Source: Beijerinckiaceae bacterium
GTDB taxonomy: Bacteria > Pseudomonadota > Alphaproteobacteria > Rhizobiales > Beijerinckiaceae
NCBI GenBank assembly: GCA_947380915.1
Contig: CANCSY010000005.1
Location: 1-42,149, forward strand
Direction: 5' to 3'
Length of the DNA: 42,149 nucleotides
Position numbers and translations under genes: made by a program. This document shows, piece by piece, positions 7,931-15,834 of this stretch. Within the stretch, counting starts at the first letter, position 1. Every line of letters begins with the position of its first letter. Under the pieces are notes generated by a model. The model was given only the letters and a program-made list of their open reading frames with translations. It was not told where the DNA came from and made no database searches.

Positions 7931-7972
7931 ATGCGGCGCGTCGCCAAATCGCCGTCGGGGGGACAGATTTGA
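7931..7972 (+). CDS. Possible 13-residue leader peptide overlapping the EMO-like start
   Basis: ATG 7931 has the strongest Shine-Dalgarno in this region (AGGGGGGAAC directly upstream), but its frame is only 13 codons (MRRVAKSPSGGQI). It stops at TGA 7970-7972, which overlaps the proposed TTG start of the large gene (TTGA). This geometry would allow translational coupling. No homolog is recognised, and it could be a chance frame or reflect a sequence error in the 5' end of the large gene. Confidence 0.25.
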   Translation: MRRVAKSPSGGQI

Positions 7973-9975
7973 CCCCGACCCGCGAAGTTTACTGGAACAT
8001 CACGAATGTCTGGGTGATGTATGTCCTGTTCGTTCCAGCGGCGGCCGTTTTCATCTTCGGCTGCTACAAGCATATACGCGCTTGGGGCGCGACGCTTCCT
8101 GTTCATCGGCGCGGCGACATTGCACAACGCCTGATGGGCGTCGCCAAATTTGTCCTGGCCCAGTCACGCATTCACGGAATCGGCCGAGCGCCAACGCTCC
8201 GACATATTTATGCCGGCGCCTTTCATTCCCTCTTCTTTTTCGGCTTCATCGGCCTTTTCTGCGGCACGCTCGTTGTCATGGCGCATGAGGACTTCGGCCT
8301 GCATGTGATGCAGGGGGATTTCTATCTCTGGTTTCAATCCTTGACGCTCGACCTCTGCGGCTTTTTTGCCATCATTGGCCTCTGCATGGCGATCGCGCGG
8401 CGTGCGTTCTTCAAGCCTGAGCGGCTTGAAAACACAAAACGGGACCTGTTAACGGCGCCCGTCTTGTTGCTGATACTTTGCAACGGGTTTGCGCTGGAAG
8501 GTCTGAGACTGGCCGCCACAAACGATCCCTTTGCGGACTGGTCGCCGGTCGGCGCACTGGTCGCCAGAGGTTTCGCAGCAGCACTACCGGCGGACCAGTT
8601 CAGACCGCTTCATGCGGGCTTGTGGTGGTTTCATCTTGTTACCGTGCTGGCCCTGATGGCGGCGCTGCCATGGACCAAATTGCGTCACGTTGTCGCCGCG
8701 CCCATCAACATCTATTTCCGCCCATTGCAGGCGCGTGGCGCCGTCCTCAAGCCCATCGACCTGGAGACGGCGGAATCTTTCGGCGTGAAATCGCTGGAGC
8801 AGTTCACCCTGAAAAGCCTCATGGACCTCGACGCCTGCACGGAATGCGGGCGCTGTCAGGACGCCTGTCCTGCCTACGCCTCCGGCAAGCCGCTTTCGCC
8901 CAAGAAACTGATCTTCGATCTGCGGGACCTGCTGCATGACAAACGGGACAATGTCCTCACCGCCGAGAACGCAGTCACAGTCCCCGACCAAATAGGTGAG
9001 GCTGCCCTTTGGTCATGCACAACATGCATGGCGTGCATGGAGGCATGCCCCGTTCTCATCGAGCATGTGCCGAAGGTCGTGGATATGCGGCGCTACCTGG
9101 TCATGGAGGAAGCGCGCTTTCCCGATACGATGCAGCAAGCCATCCGTAGCCTGGAATCGCGTGGCCATCCATTCGCGGGCAACACGATGTCACGCTCCGA
9201 ATGGCATCGCGGCCTTGACGTGCGGGTGCTGGGTGAAGGCGAGAGCGCCGAATATCTCTACTGGGTCGGATGCGCCACCGCCCTCAACGCCCGCAACCAT
9301 TCCACCGCACGGGCGCTCGCTTCCATCATGAATGAAGCTGGTGTGGATTTCGGCATTCTGGGCGAGGATGAGCACTGCACCGGAGACTCCGCGCGGCGCA
9401 TGGGGCACGAATTTCTTTTCCAGACCATGGCGCAGCAAAACATCGCCACTCTGGAATCGCGGGCTGTGAAAAAGATCGTCGTCACCTGCCCGCACTGCCT
9501 GAATTCGCTCAAGAACGAATATGCCGATTTCGGCACGCAATACGAGGTCGTGCATCACAGCCAATTGCTGGCGGACCTTGTCGCCAGCGGGCGCTACAAG
9601 CCCAGGGGCGAGGAAGCGGCGAGCGTCACCTTCCATGACCCCTGCTATCTCGGTCGCTACAACGGCGTTTTCGACGAGCCAAGAGACGCGATCGCAGCTG
9701 TTCCGGGCACGTCCATGATCGAAATGCCGCGACGCCGCGAGGGTAGCTTCTGCTGCGGCGCAGGTGGCGGACGCGCCTTCATGGAGGAGCCGGTTGCGAA
9801 CCGGGTTTCCAACTTGCGCGCCCGCGAGGCTGTGGCGACTGGCGCCGACATCGTCGGCGTCGGCTGCCCCTTCTGCATGAACATGATGGAAGAAGCTGTG
9901 AACACGGAAATGGGCAGCCGGCCCGTCAAGGTACGAGATATCGCGGAATTGCTCCACGGCGACGCCCGCGCATGA
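7969..9975 (+). CDS. Membrane iron-sulfur oxidoreductase, EtfD/EMO-type (ETF:quinone oxidoreductase candidate)
   Basis: A 668-residue fusion. The N-terminal third has about five membrane helices (starting near residues 12, 82, 120, 164 and 218) of the NarI/cytochrome-b type, with His residues in RHIYAGAFH and in HAGLWWFH as possible haem ligands. Next come two [4Fe-4S] motifs, CTECGRCQDACP (C290-C300) and CTTCMACMEACP (C350-C360), then two HdrD-like CCG domains (C435, CPHC at 507-510, C559, CCGAGGG at 595, CPFC at 633-636). This is the layout of mycobacterial EtfD and syntroph EMO, which pass electrons from EtfAB to menaquinone or quinone. Adjacent etfBA supports that role. GTG 7906 is an alternative start; TTG 7969 is preferred for its GGGGGG site. 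Confidence 0.88.
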   Translation: MTPTREVYWNITNVWVMYVLFVPAAAVFIFGCYKHIRAWGATLPVHRRGDIAQRLMGVAKFVLAQSRIHGIGRAPTLRHIYAGAFHSLFFFGFIGLFCGTLVVMAHEDFGLHVMQGDFYLWFQSLTLDLCGFFAIIGLCMAIARRAFFKPERLENTKRDLLTAPVLLLILCNGFALEGLRLAATNDPFADWSPVGALVARGFAAALPADQFRPLHAGLWWFHLVTVLALMAALPWTKLRHVVAAPINIYFRPLQARGAVLKPIDLETAESFGVKSLEQFTLKSLMDLDACTECGRCQDACPAYASGKPLSPKKLIFDLRDLLHDKRDNVLTAENAVTVPDQIGEAALWSCTTCMACMEACPVLIEHVPKVVDMRRYLVMEEARFPDTMQQAIRSLESRGHPFAGNTMSRSEWHRGLDVRVLGEGESAEYLYWVGCATALNARNHSTARALASIMNEAGVDFGILGEDEHCTGDSARRMGHEFLFQTMAQQNIATLESRAVKKIVVTCPHCLNSLKNEYADFGTQYEVVHHSQLLADLVASGRYKPRGEEAASVTFHDPCYLGRYNGVFDEPRDAIAAVPGTSMIEMPRRREGSFCCGAGGGRAFMEEPVANRVSNLRAREAVATGADIVGVGCPFCMNMMEEAVNTEMGSRPVKVRDIAELLHGDARA

Positions 9976-10009
9976 CAGGAACCGTTCAAATCAAAAAGGG
10001 AGAAAATCA

Positions 10010-11500
10010 ATGAAAACGGATAGTTGTGATGTCGTGGTGGTGGGCTTTGGCAATGCGGCGCAGGCGGCGGCCTTTTCGGCCCATCAGACCGGCGCGAAAG
10101 TCATCATCATCGAAAAGGCGCCGGAAAACAAACGCGGCGGCAACACCTGGTTCAGCCACGGCGCCCAGTTCCGCCATTGCCACAATGGCATCCCCGACGA
10201 GCGGCCCTTGCTGCCCCATGTCCCGGAGTCAGAATGGGCCAGGATCCGCATTTCGCCCTACACGCAGGACGACTTCTACGCTGACATGATGCGTGTCACG
10301 CGCGGCCGATCGATCCCGGAACTGGCGGAAATGCTGGTCAAGGAATCCTACCCCACCGTGCGCTGGATGCGTGAATGCGGGATCGAATTCGACATTCTCT
10401 ATGGCGGATCAGTGCCCGAGGGCGACAATCTTCGCTGGCATCATGGCGCGAGCTTCGTTCATTCGAAGGATGGTGGCGCCGGCCTCGTCCAGGGATGGCA
10501 CCGCATCCTCAAGAAACACGGCCTCGACATCCGCTTCGAGACAGCCGCCTACAAACTCGTCACCGACGAAAAGGGCGGCGTCACCGGCATCGTCTGCCAA
10601 ACGCCTGACGGCTTCCTGCAAATCAATTGCAAGAGCGTCGTGCTGGCTTGCGGCGGCTTCCAGGCCAATCCCGCCATGCGTGTGCAATATCTCGGCGCCG
10701 GTTGGGATGTGGCGAAGGTGCGCGGAAGTCGCTACGACACGGGCGATGGTCATCTCATGGCGCAGGAAATCGGCGCCCAGGTGGTCGGCCATTGGGGCGC
10801 GGCCCACGCGACCCCGATCGACGCTGACGCGGGCGAATATGAAGGCGGGTTCCTTGATCCCGAAACCCGCCGTTACCGCACACATCGCTATGCCTGGACG
10901 TGGGGCATCATGGTCAATACCGCAGGCAAGCGCTTCATCGACGAGGGCGAGGATTTCCACGCCTATACCTACGCCAAGACCGGCGGCGAGATCGTCAAAC
11001 AGCCCGGCGCCGTCGCCTATCAGATCTATGACCAGAAGGTGATGGAGGCCGTGGGCCGCCAGAAATATGATGGCGCCGTGCAAGTCACCGCCGACACGTT
11101 GAAGGAACTCGCTGAAAAACTGGAAATCAACGTCGATGGCTTCCTCCAGACCGTGGAGGAATATAACGCCGCCTGCGTCAACGACCGTCCCTTCAGTGAG
11201 ACGACGCGAGATGGCCTTGCGACCAAGGGCATTTCGCCGCCCAAGACGAACTGGGCGCAAACCATCGACAAGGGCCCCTATGTGGCCTACGCCTGCACCG
11301 GCGGCCTCACCTTCACCTTCGGCGGTTTGCGTGTCGATGAGCGATGCCAGGTGTTGAACAAGCTCAATCGGCCGATCAAGGGGCTCTACGCTGCTGGCGA
11401 GATCACCGGCGGCTTCTTCTTCTACAATTATCCCAGTGGCGCCGGCCTGACACGCGGCGCGGTGACCGGGCGGGTCGCAGGCGGCAACGCCGCAGGCTGA
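10010..11500 (+). CDS. FAD-dependent dehydrogenase, tricarballylate dehydrogenase (TcuA)-like
   Basis: A 496-residue flavoprotein of the fumarate reductase/succinate dehydrogenase flavoprotein superfamily. The N-terminal dinucleotide motif is VVVVGFGNAAQAAAFSA with the acidic end of strand 2 at IIIEKAP. A second FAD contact follows at VVLACGGFQAN near residue 213. The C-terminus has the TcuA-like segment GGLTFTFGGLRVD and FFYNYPSGAGLTRGAVTGR. TcuA oxidises tricarballylate to cis-aconitate. Here the true substrate is unknown and could be another polycarboxylate or an enoate. It starts 34 bases after the EMO-like gene with a GGGAGAAAA site and is followed after 12 bases by etfB, so ETF is its probable electron acceptor. 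No signal peptide is present, so it acts in the cytoplasm. Confidence 0.85.
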   Translation: MKTDSCDVVVVGFGNAAQAAAFSAHQTGAKVIIIEKAPENKRGGNTWFSHGAQFRHCHNGIPDERPLLPHVPESEWARIRISPYTQDDFYADMMRVTRGRSIPELAEMLVKESYPTVRWMRECGIEFDILYGGSVPEGDNLRWHHGASFVHSKDGGAGLVQGWHRILKKHGLDIRFETAAYKLVTDEKGGVTGIVCQTPDGFLQINCKSVVLACGGFQANPAMRVQYLGAGWDVAKVRGSRYDTGDGHLMAQEIGAQVVGHWGAAHATPIDADAGEYEGGFLDPETRRYRTHRYAWTWGIMVNTAGKRFIDEGEDFHAYTYAKTGGEIVKQPGAVAYQIYDQKVMEAVGRQKYDGAVQVTADTLKELAEKLEINVDGFLQTVEEYNAACVNDRPFSETTRDGLATKGISPPKTNWAQTIDKGPYVAYACTGGLTFTFGGLRVDERCQVLNKLNRPIKGLYAAGEITGGFFFYNYPSGAGLTRGAVTGRVAGGNAAG

Positions 11501-11512
11501 GGAGAAGCGACT

Positions 11513-12280
11513 GTGAAAATCCTGGTTTGCTGCAAAGCCGTCCCCGGAGCAGTGACTGAAGTGGCTGTGGAGACGCAGGGCAATACCCTGCGTTACCGCA
11601 GCCAGTTCCAGTCCATGAACGAGTGCGATGAATATGCGATCGAGGAAGCCCTCGTGCTGAAACGCCAGTACGGAGGTGAAATCATCGCACTCACCATGGG
11701 TGGCATCTCGACGCAGGAAATTCTTTACACGGCGGCCGCCAAGGGCGCAGACAAAATCGTCCGCGTCGACGCTGTCGTGCAAGACCCTGCGGCGACGAGC
11801 ATAGTCCTCGCCGCGGCGCTGAAGACCCTCGGCGCCGATCTGATACTCACGGGCACCCAGTCCCGGGATTCCCTTTCGAGCTTTGTCGGCGTCGCCACGG
11901 CCCAAAGGCTCGGCGTGTCTTTCGCCTTCGCGGTGACCGCGATCGAGAAAGACGGCGAAGGGGCTGTGAAAGTGCGCAAGGAGCTCGGTGGAGGTCGCAG
12001 TGCGGATGTAAGGCTCCCCTTGCCTGCTCTGGTATGTATCCAGACTGGCATTCAGCCCCTCAATTACACCCCGCCTGCCCGATTGATGCGAGCCCGACAG
12101 CAACGCCCGCAATCCATCACCCTATCGGATCTCGGCCTCACGCAGGACGACATCGCGCCAAAAGGCTATCGCATAGCATCAGTCGCGCCCCCCGTGCGCT
12201 CGGGTCAGGCGCAAATGCTAGCCGGTACGGCGGAAGAGACTGTGCGCCAGTTGTTAAGCAAGATTGCGGAGGTCCGGTGA
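11513..12280 (+). CDS. etfB: Electron transfer flavoprotein beta subunit
   Basis: A 255-residue EtfB/FixA protein starting at GTG 11513 with GGAGAAGCG upstream. It opens KILVCCKAVPG, has NECDEYAIEEAL near residue 38 (family consensus N-x-x-D-x-x-A-x-E-x-A), VTMGG-like LTMGG near 63, and ILTGTQSRDSLSSFVG near residue 120 (nucleotide-binding loop). The segment GIQPLNYTPPARLMRAR near 180 is the family's recognition-loop region. It resembles the FixA-like group more than the human/Paracoccus type by its TGTQS loop. It forms the EtfAB heterodimer with the next gene, whose ATG overlaps its stop. The dimer would relay electrons from the upstream dehydrogenase to the EMO-like protein. Confidence 0.93.
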   Translation: MKILVCCKAVPGAVTEVAVETQGNTLRYRSQFQSMNECDEYAIEEALVLKRQYGGEIIALTMGGISTQEILYTAAAKGADKIVRVDAVVQDPAATSIVLAAALKTLGADLILTGTQSRDSLSSFVGVATAQRLGVSFAFAVTAIEKDGEGAVKVRKELGGGRSADVRLPLPALVCIQTGIQPLNYTPPARLMRARQQRPQSITLSDLGLTQDDIAPKGYRIASVAPPVRSGQAQMLAGTAEETVRQLLSKIAEVR

Positions 12281-13257
12281 TGCCTGGAAATGTCCTCGTT
12301 GTGGCTGAACACTGGAATGGCCAACCGGAAAGCGTGACCCTGCAACTCCTGACTAAAGGCCGCGAACTCGCTGACGCCATGGGCGTGGCGCTGGAGGTTC
12401 TGGTGGTCGGCCATCACATCGCCAGCGTCGCCGAAGCGCTGCGAAACCGAGGGGCTGACACTATCTTCACGGCGGACGAAGTTGCGCTCGCTAGGGCCGC
12501 ATGTGGTTTGCAGGCGGAGGTTGCAGTCGCAGCCCTCCAGGAAATTGCGCCTGCGTTGACCCTTGTTGGCTACACGCTTGTTGGCATGGAACTCGGCCCT
12601 GCAATCGCCACTCGCCTCGGCATCACCGCCATGACGAATTGCGTCAATGTGGAGTGGCTGGACGGCGAGATTGTCGTGACGCGCCCCGTCTACGACGGCG
12701 CCCTGCATGCGCGCATCATTCTGGACAAGGGCGCTCCTGCTCTGGCGGCCTTGCAGAAGGGGTCGACGCCGACGCTCCCTGCAGCACCCCGAGACACGGT
12801 AGTTCACCCTCTCACCATGGATGTCAGCGCCATGCCTGCGCGCGGCGAAGTACTCCAACTGATCGAGGAACCGATCAGCGACATAGATATCACCAAAGCC
12901 GAGATCATCGTCTCCGCCGGCCGGGGCGTCGGTGATCCCTCGAAACTCCCGATGATCGAGGCTTGCGCCAAGGCGCTTGGGGGCCTCATGGGCTGTTCGC
13001 GCCCGCTTGTCGACCAAGGCTGGCTGCCACGCGAGCGCCAGGTCGGCGCTTCCGGCAAGACTGTCACCCCAAAGGTCTACATCGCCTGCGGCATCTCCGG
13101 CGCGAGCCAACATCTTGCCGGAATGAGTGAAGCGAAAATGATTGTCGCCATAAACAAGGATGCGGATGCGCCCATCTTCCAGGTGGCGCATTACGGAATC
13201 GTTGGCGATCTCTTCGAAATCGTACCGGAACTGACAGCGCAAGCAAGCAAGGGCTGA
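12280..13257 (+). CDS. etfA: Electron transfer flavoprotein alpha subunit
   Basis: A 325-residue EtfA/FixB protein. Its ATG overlaps the etfB stop (GTGATG at 12277-12282), which implies translational coupling. The C-terminal FAD domain is complete: [16 protein letters not shown] near residue 208, [37 protein letters not shown], and [24 protein letters not shown] near the C-terminus. These match the FAD-binding signature, including the Ser and His that contact flavin and the NKD segment. The longer open frame upstream is antisense-free overlap with etfB and is not the start. It is the fourth gene in the EMO/TcuA-like/ETF/Bug2 operon. Confidence 0.93.
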   Translation: MPGNVLVVAEHWNGQPESVTLQLLTKGRELADAMGVALEVLVVGHHIASVAEALRNRGADTIFTADEVALARAACGLQAEVAVAALQEIAPALTLVGYTLVGMELGPAIATRLGITAMTNCVNVEWLDGEIVVTRPVYDGALHARIILDKGAPALAALQKGSTPTLPAAPRDTVVHPLTMDVSAMPARGEVLQLIEEPISDIDITKAEIIVSAGRGVGDPSKLPMIEACAKALGGLMGCSRPLVDQGWLPRERQVGASGKTVTPKVYIACGISGASQHLAGMSEAKMIVAINKDADAPIFQVAHYGIVGDLFEIVPELTAQASKG

Positions 13258-13273
13258 CTTACCGAGGTGGCAT

Positions 13274-14290
13274 ATGACAATAAGAAAAATTCTCGCCGCG
13301 ACACTTACCGTGCTCGGCGCGCTCGCGCCGATCTCGCTCCGGGCCGACGCCATCGAAGACTTCTATAAAGGCCGACAGATGAAGGCCATCGTCGGAAACC
13401 CTCCCGGCGGGGATTATGACAACTGGATGCGTCTGCTCGTTCGGCATTGGCCTCGCTTCATTCCGGGCAAGCCGAGTTTCATTGTTCAGAACATGCCCGG
13501 CGCCGGGCAGATCATCGCCTCGAATTTTATCGCCAACATCGCCGAAAGAGACGGTTCGGTCGTTGGACTGACCGAGCGCGCCCTGCCCTACCTCTGGCTG
13601 CTGGGCGACCAGAACATTCGTTTTGATCCCCGCAGTTTGAATTGGATCGGCAGCCCGGAGCAGACAAACCGTGGATGTTTCGTAACCTCCAACGCCCCGG
13701 CGGTGACCGCCGAGCAGCTTTTCACGAAGGAGATCCTTGTTGGCGGCGCGGGTGCGGGCACCTCAGTCACGAATACCCCCATCCTCCTCTCGAAATTGCT
13801 GGGCCTGAAGTTCAAACTTGTCGAGGGATACAGCAGCGCCGAACATGTCGTTCTGGCCATGGAGCGGGGCGAATTACACGGAATATGCCAGACGGTCGCG
13901 GGCATTCGGTCAAGCAAAGCTGACTGGATCGAGCAGGGAAGACTCAAAGTGCTTTTCACTCTGGAGCACGATCCGGTGCCGGGGTTGAATGCTCCCACCA
14001 TCTACCAATTCACAAAGACACAAGAGCAACGCGACATCATTTCACTCTACGATTCAAGCCTTGAACTTGGGCGGCCATTGATCGCACCACCGGGCGTACC
14101 ACCCGAGCGGGTGGAGGCGCTGCGGCGTTCTTTTGACGCGATGCTGGTGGACAGGGAGTTCCTTGAAGACGCGAAACGCGCCCGCTTCGAAATTACCCCC
14201 CGAAAAGGCGAGAAGCTGCAGCAGGTGGTCGAGAATATCATCGCGACGCCAAGGCAGATCGTAGAGCGGATCAAATCCTTGACGCCGTGA
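13274..14290 (+). CDS. Bug/TctC-family solute receptor (Bug2)
   Basis: A 338-residue secreted receptor starting at ATG 13274 after GAGGTGG. The signal peptide covers residues 1 to about 26 (ending RADA), followed by IEDFYKGRQMKAI, GGDYDNWMRLLVRHW, VQNMPGAGQIIASNFIAN and FDPRSLNWIGS near residue 117. GLKFKLVEGYSSAEHVVLAMERGE is the hinge-proximal region common to these Bugs. It is 16 bases behind etfA, so it probably imports the substrate of the TcuA-like enzyme, but no TctAB channel is nearby. It ends 9 bases from a convergent flavoprotein gene. Confidence 0.88.
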   Translation: MTIRKILAATLTVLGALAPISLRADAIEDFYKGRQMKAIVGNPPGGDYDNWMRLLVRHWPRFIPGKPSFIVQNMPGAGQIIASNFIANIAERDGSVVGLTERALPYLWLLGDQNIRFDPRSLNWIGSPEQTNRGCFVTSNAPAVTAEQLFTKEILVGGAGAGTSVTNTPILLSKLLGLKFKLVEGYSSAEHVVLAMERGELHGICQTVAGIRSSKADWIEQGRLKVLFTLEHDPVPGLNAPTIYQFTKTQEQRDIISLYDSSLELGRPLIAPPGVPPERVEALRRSFDAMLVDREFLEDAKRARFEITPRKGEKLQQVVENIIATPRQIVERIKSLTP

Positions 14291-14299
14291 GCCCAGACC

Positions 14300-15784
14300 T
14301 CAATTTCGCAAGGCCGCCGCGTTTCGTCCCGCCAGATATGAAAACACAGCATTTCGTGTCTGACCCGTGCAGGACGGATAATTATGGAAGAAGAGACCAA
14401 CAACGTCACCGGAGGCATAGAGGCCCCGGATGGGCTGGTTCGACGTGTTCAACACCTGCATGCCTTGATCGACAGCGAGCCCACCAAACGTGAAAGTAAT
14501 GCCGGTCGTGATCGGATAGGCGCGGAATGGTCCACGCACCAGTGGCTCAGCCCAGTTTGACTTCTTCGGCGTAATGCCTTGAGTGCATTTGCCATCGGGC
14601 TTGCTGGGATCCATGGGAATATCCGTACGGCAGGCCGCGTTAAACGCCTCGACAGTGTGCACAAGCACCGCAGGCTCGACACCAATCTTCTTCGCCAATT
14701 CGGCGATCGTCTCTGCTTCCACAACCGTTGCCGGATAGTCCCGCCCGTGCCGGAAAAGATCGATGCCACTTTGATCGTAGATCTGGAAGGCGGCGCCGCC
14801 GGGCTGCGCCAACACGGCGCGTCCCGTCTTCGCGTAGGTATAGGAGAGCTTGGCCTCGCCTTCATCGTAAAAGCGTTGACCCAATCGGTTCACGGTTATG
14901 CCGAACGTATAGTCGTAACGATTCATGCTGTTGCCACGACCGCCTGTCATTGCAGGTGTCTCGAATGCGGGGGCCGCGCTGTCGATCGGCGTCATATGTG
15001 CGCCTTGCCAGTGTCCCGCCGTGCGGGCCCCAAGCTCGATCATCATTTTGAGGACCTCGCCGGTATTATGCTTGCTCCCGCGAACCCGCACGAAATCCGT
15101 ATTGTCGCCGAGATAGCGCGCCCTCATTTCGGGGCTGGCCTGGAATCCGCCGCTACAGCAAATGATGGACCGTGCAAAAAGATCATATTCGCCATCGGGA
15201 CCAGACACACGCACGCCCTCGAGGCGCCGCTCATTGCCATGCAGGGCGCGCACACGGGAATCATAGCGTACTTCGACTCCATGTTTCAGAGCTATTTCCC
15301 GCAATTGCAGCAACATGCCAAGGCCGCCACCCACAGGATGGATATTGATGCCCGGCTCGAAATAAAGCTTGCCATCAACCTTCAGCGCCTTCTCCGGCTC
15401 CCAGGTGACGCCAATATCCTTCATCCAGTGCACGGCGGCGTTTGAATGATCAACCAGCGCTTCAGCGAGACCGGGATCAATCTGACCCTGGGTAACCCGA
15501 TTGAGATCGCCAAGGAAGTCTTCACGCGTGTAAGCAGGAATATGCATGCGCGAATAAGTGGACTCGGGAACATCCGGAACGAACTCCCGCACTTCCTCCG
15601 AACCGCTATGCACAAAGCGAAAGCCGGTGTGAGAATAGCGCGCATTGCCACCAAATTCAGGCTCTGGCGCCTTCTCCAACATGATGACATGGCCACTCCC
15701 CGCCGTCTTGGCAGAGATCGCCGCCTCAAAAGCAGCGCTGCCGCCGCCAATCACGATGATGTCACAGGTCTGCCGGTCGGCCAT
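14300..15784 (-). CDS. FAD-dependent dehydrogenase, second TcuA-like paralog
   Basis: A 494-residue flavoprotein clearly paralogous to the one at 10010: CDIIVIGGGSAAFEAAISA at the N-terminus, VIMLEKAPEPEFGGNARYSHTG, IICCSGGFQASPEMRARYLG near residue 210, VRVRGSKHNTGE, and at the C-terminus TTGITFTFGGLAVDQGMQVLN with FFHNYPSCTGQTRNAVF. Substrate-pocket residues differ: the final block is CTGQTRNAV where the other has GAGLTRGAV, so the two probably use different substrates. It starts at ATG 15784 with GGGAG upstream, 50 bases behind the CapA-like gene, and runs convergently towards the ETF operon. Its electron acceptor may be the nearby EtfAB, which is inference. Confidence 0.84.
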   Translation of the reverse strand: MADRQTCDIIVIGGGSAAFEAAISAKTAGSGHVIMLEKAPEPEFGGNARYSHTGFRFVHSGSEEVREFVPDVPESTYSRMHIPAYTREDFLGDLNRVTQGQIDPGLAEALVDHSNAAVHWMKDIGVTWEPEKALKVDGKLYFEPGINIHPVGGGLGMLLQLREIALKHGVEVRYDSRVRALHGNERRLEGVRVSGPDGEYDLFARSIICCSGGFQASPEMRARYLGDNTDFVRVRGSKHNTGEVLKMMIELGARTAGHWQGAHMTPIDSAAPAFETPAMTGGRGNSMNRYDYTFGITVNRLGQRFYDEGEAKLSYTYAKTGRAVLAQPGGAAFQIYDQSGIDLFRHGRDYPATVVEAETIAELAKKIGVEPAVLVHTVEAFNAACRTDIPMDPSKPDGKCTQGITPKKSNWAEPLVRGPFRAYPITTGITFTFGGLAVDQGMQVLNTSNQPIRGLYASGDVVGLFFHNYPSCTGQTRNAVFSYLAGRNAAALRN

Positions 15785-15834
15785 GTCGTCATTTCTCCCT
15801 TGTCGTATGAATCAAGATGGAATGCTTGTCCCGC

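Noticed and set aside
7969..9975. TcuB, glycolate oxidase GlcF or heterodisulfide reductase
   Set aside because: The combination of a NarI-like membrane domain at the N-terminus, two ferredoxin motifs and two CCG domains next to etfBA fits EtfD/EMO better than TcuB (short, no CCG domains), GlcF (soluble) or HdrD (methanogen partner genes absent).
10409..12112. 567-codon minus-strand open frame opposite the TcuA-like and etfB genes
   Set aside because: It is antisense to two genes with clear family motifs, spans their boundary and has no recognisable domain. Long antisense frames are expected in GC-rich codon usage.
12205..13353. 382-codon minus-strand open frame opposite etfA
   Set aside because: Antisense to a textbook EtfA sequence and overlapping the Bug2 start; no family signature.
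14579..15445. 288-codon plus-strand open frame opposite the second TcuA-like gene
   Set aside because: Antisense shadow without a start site or motifs.
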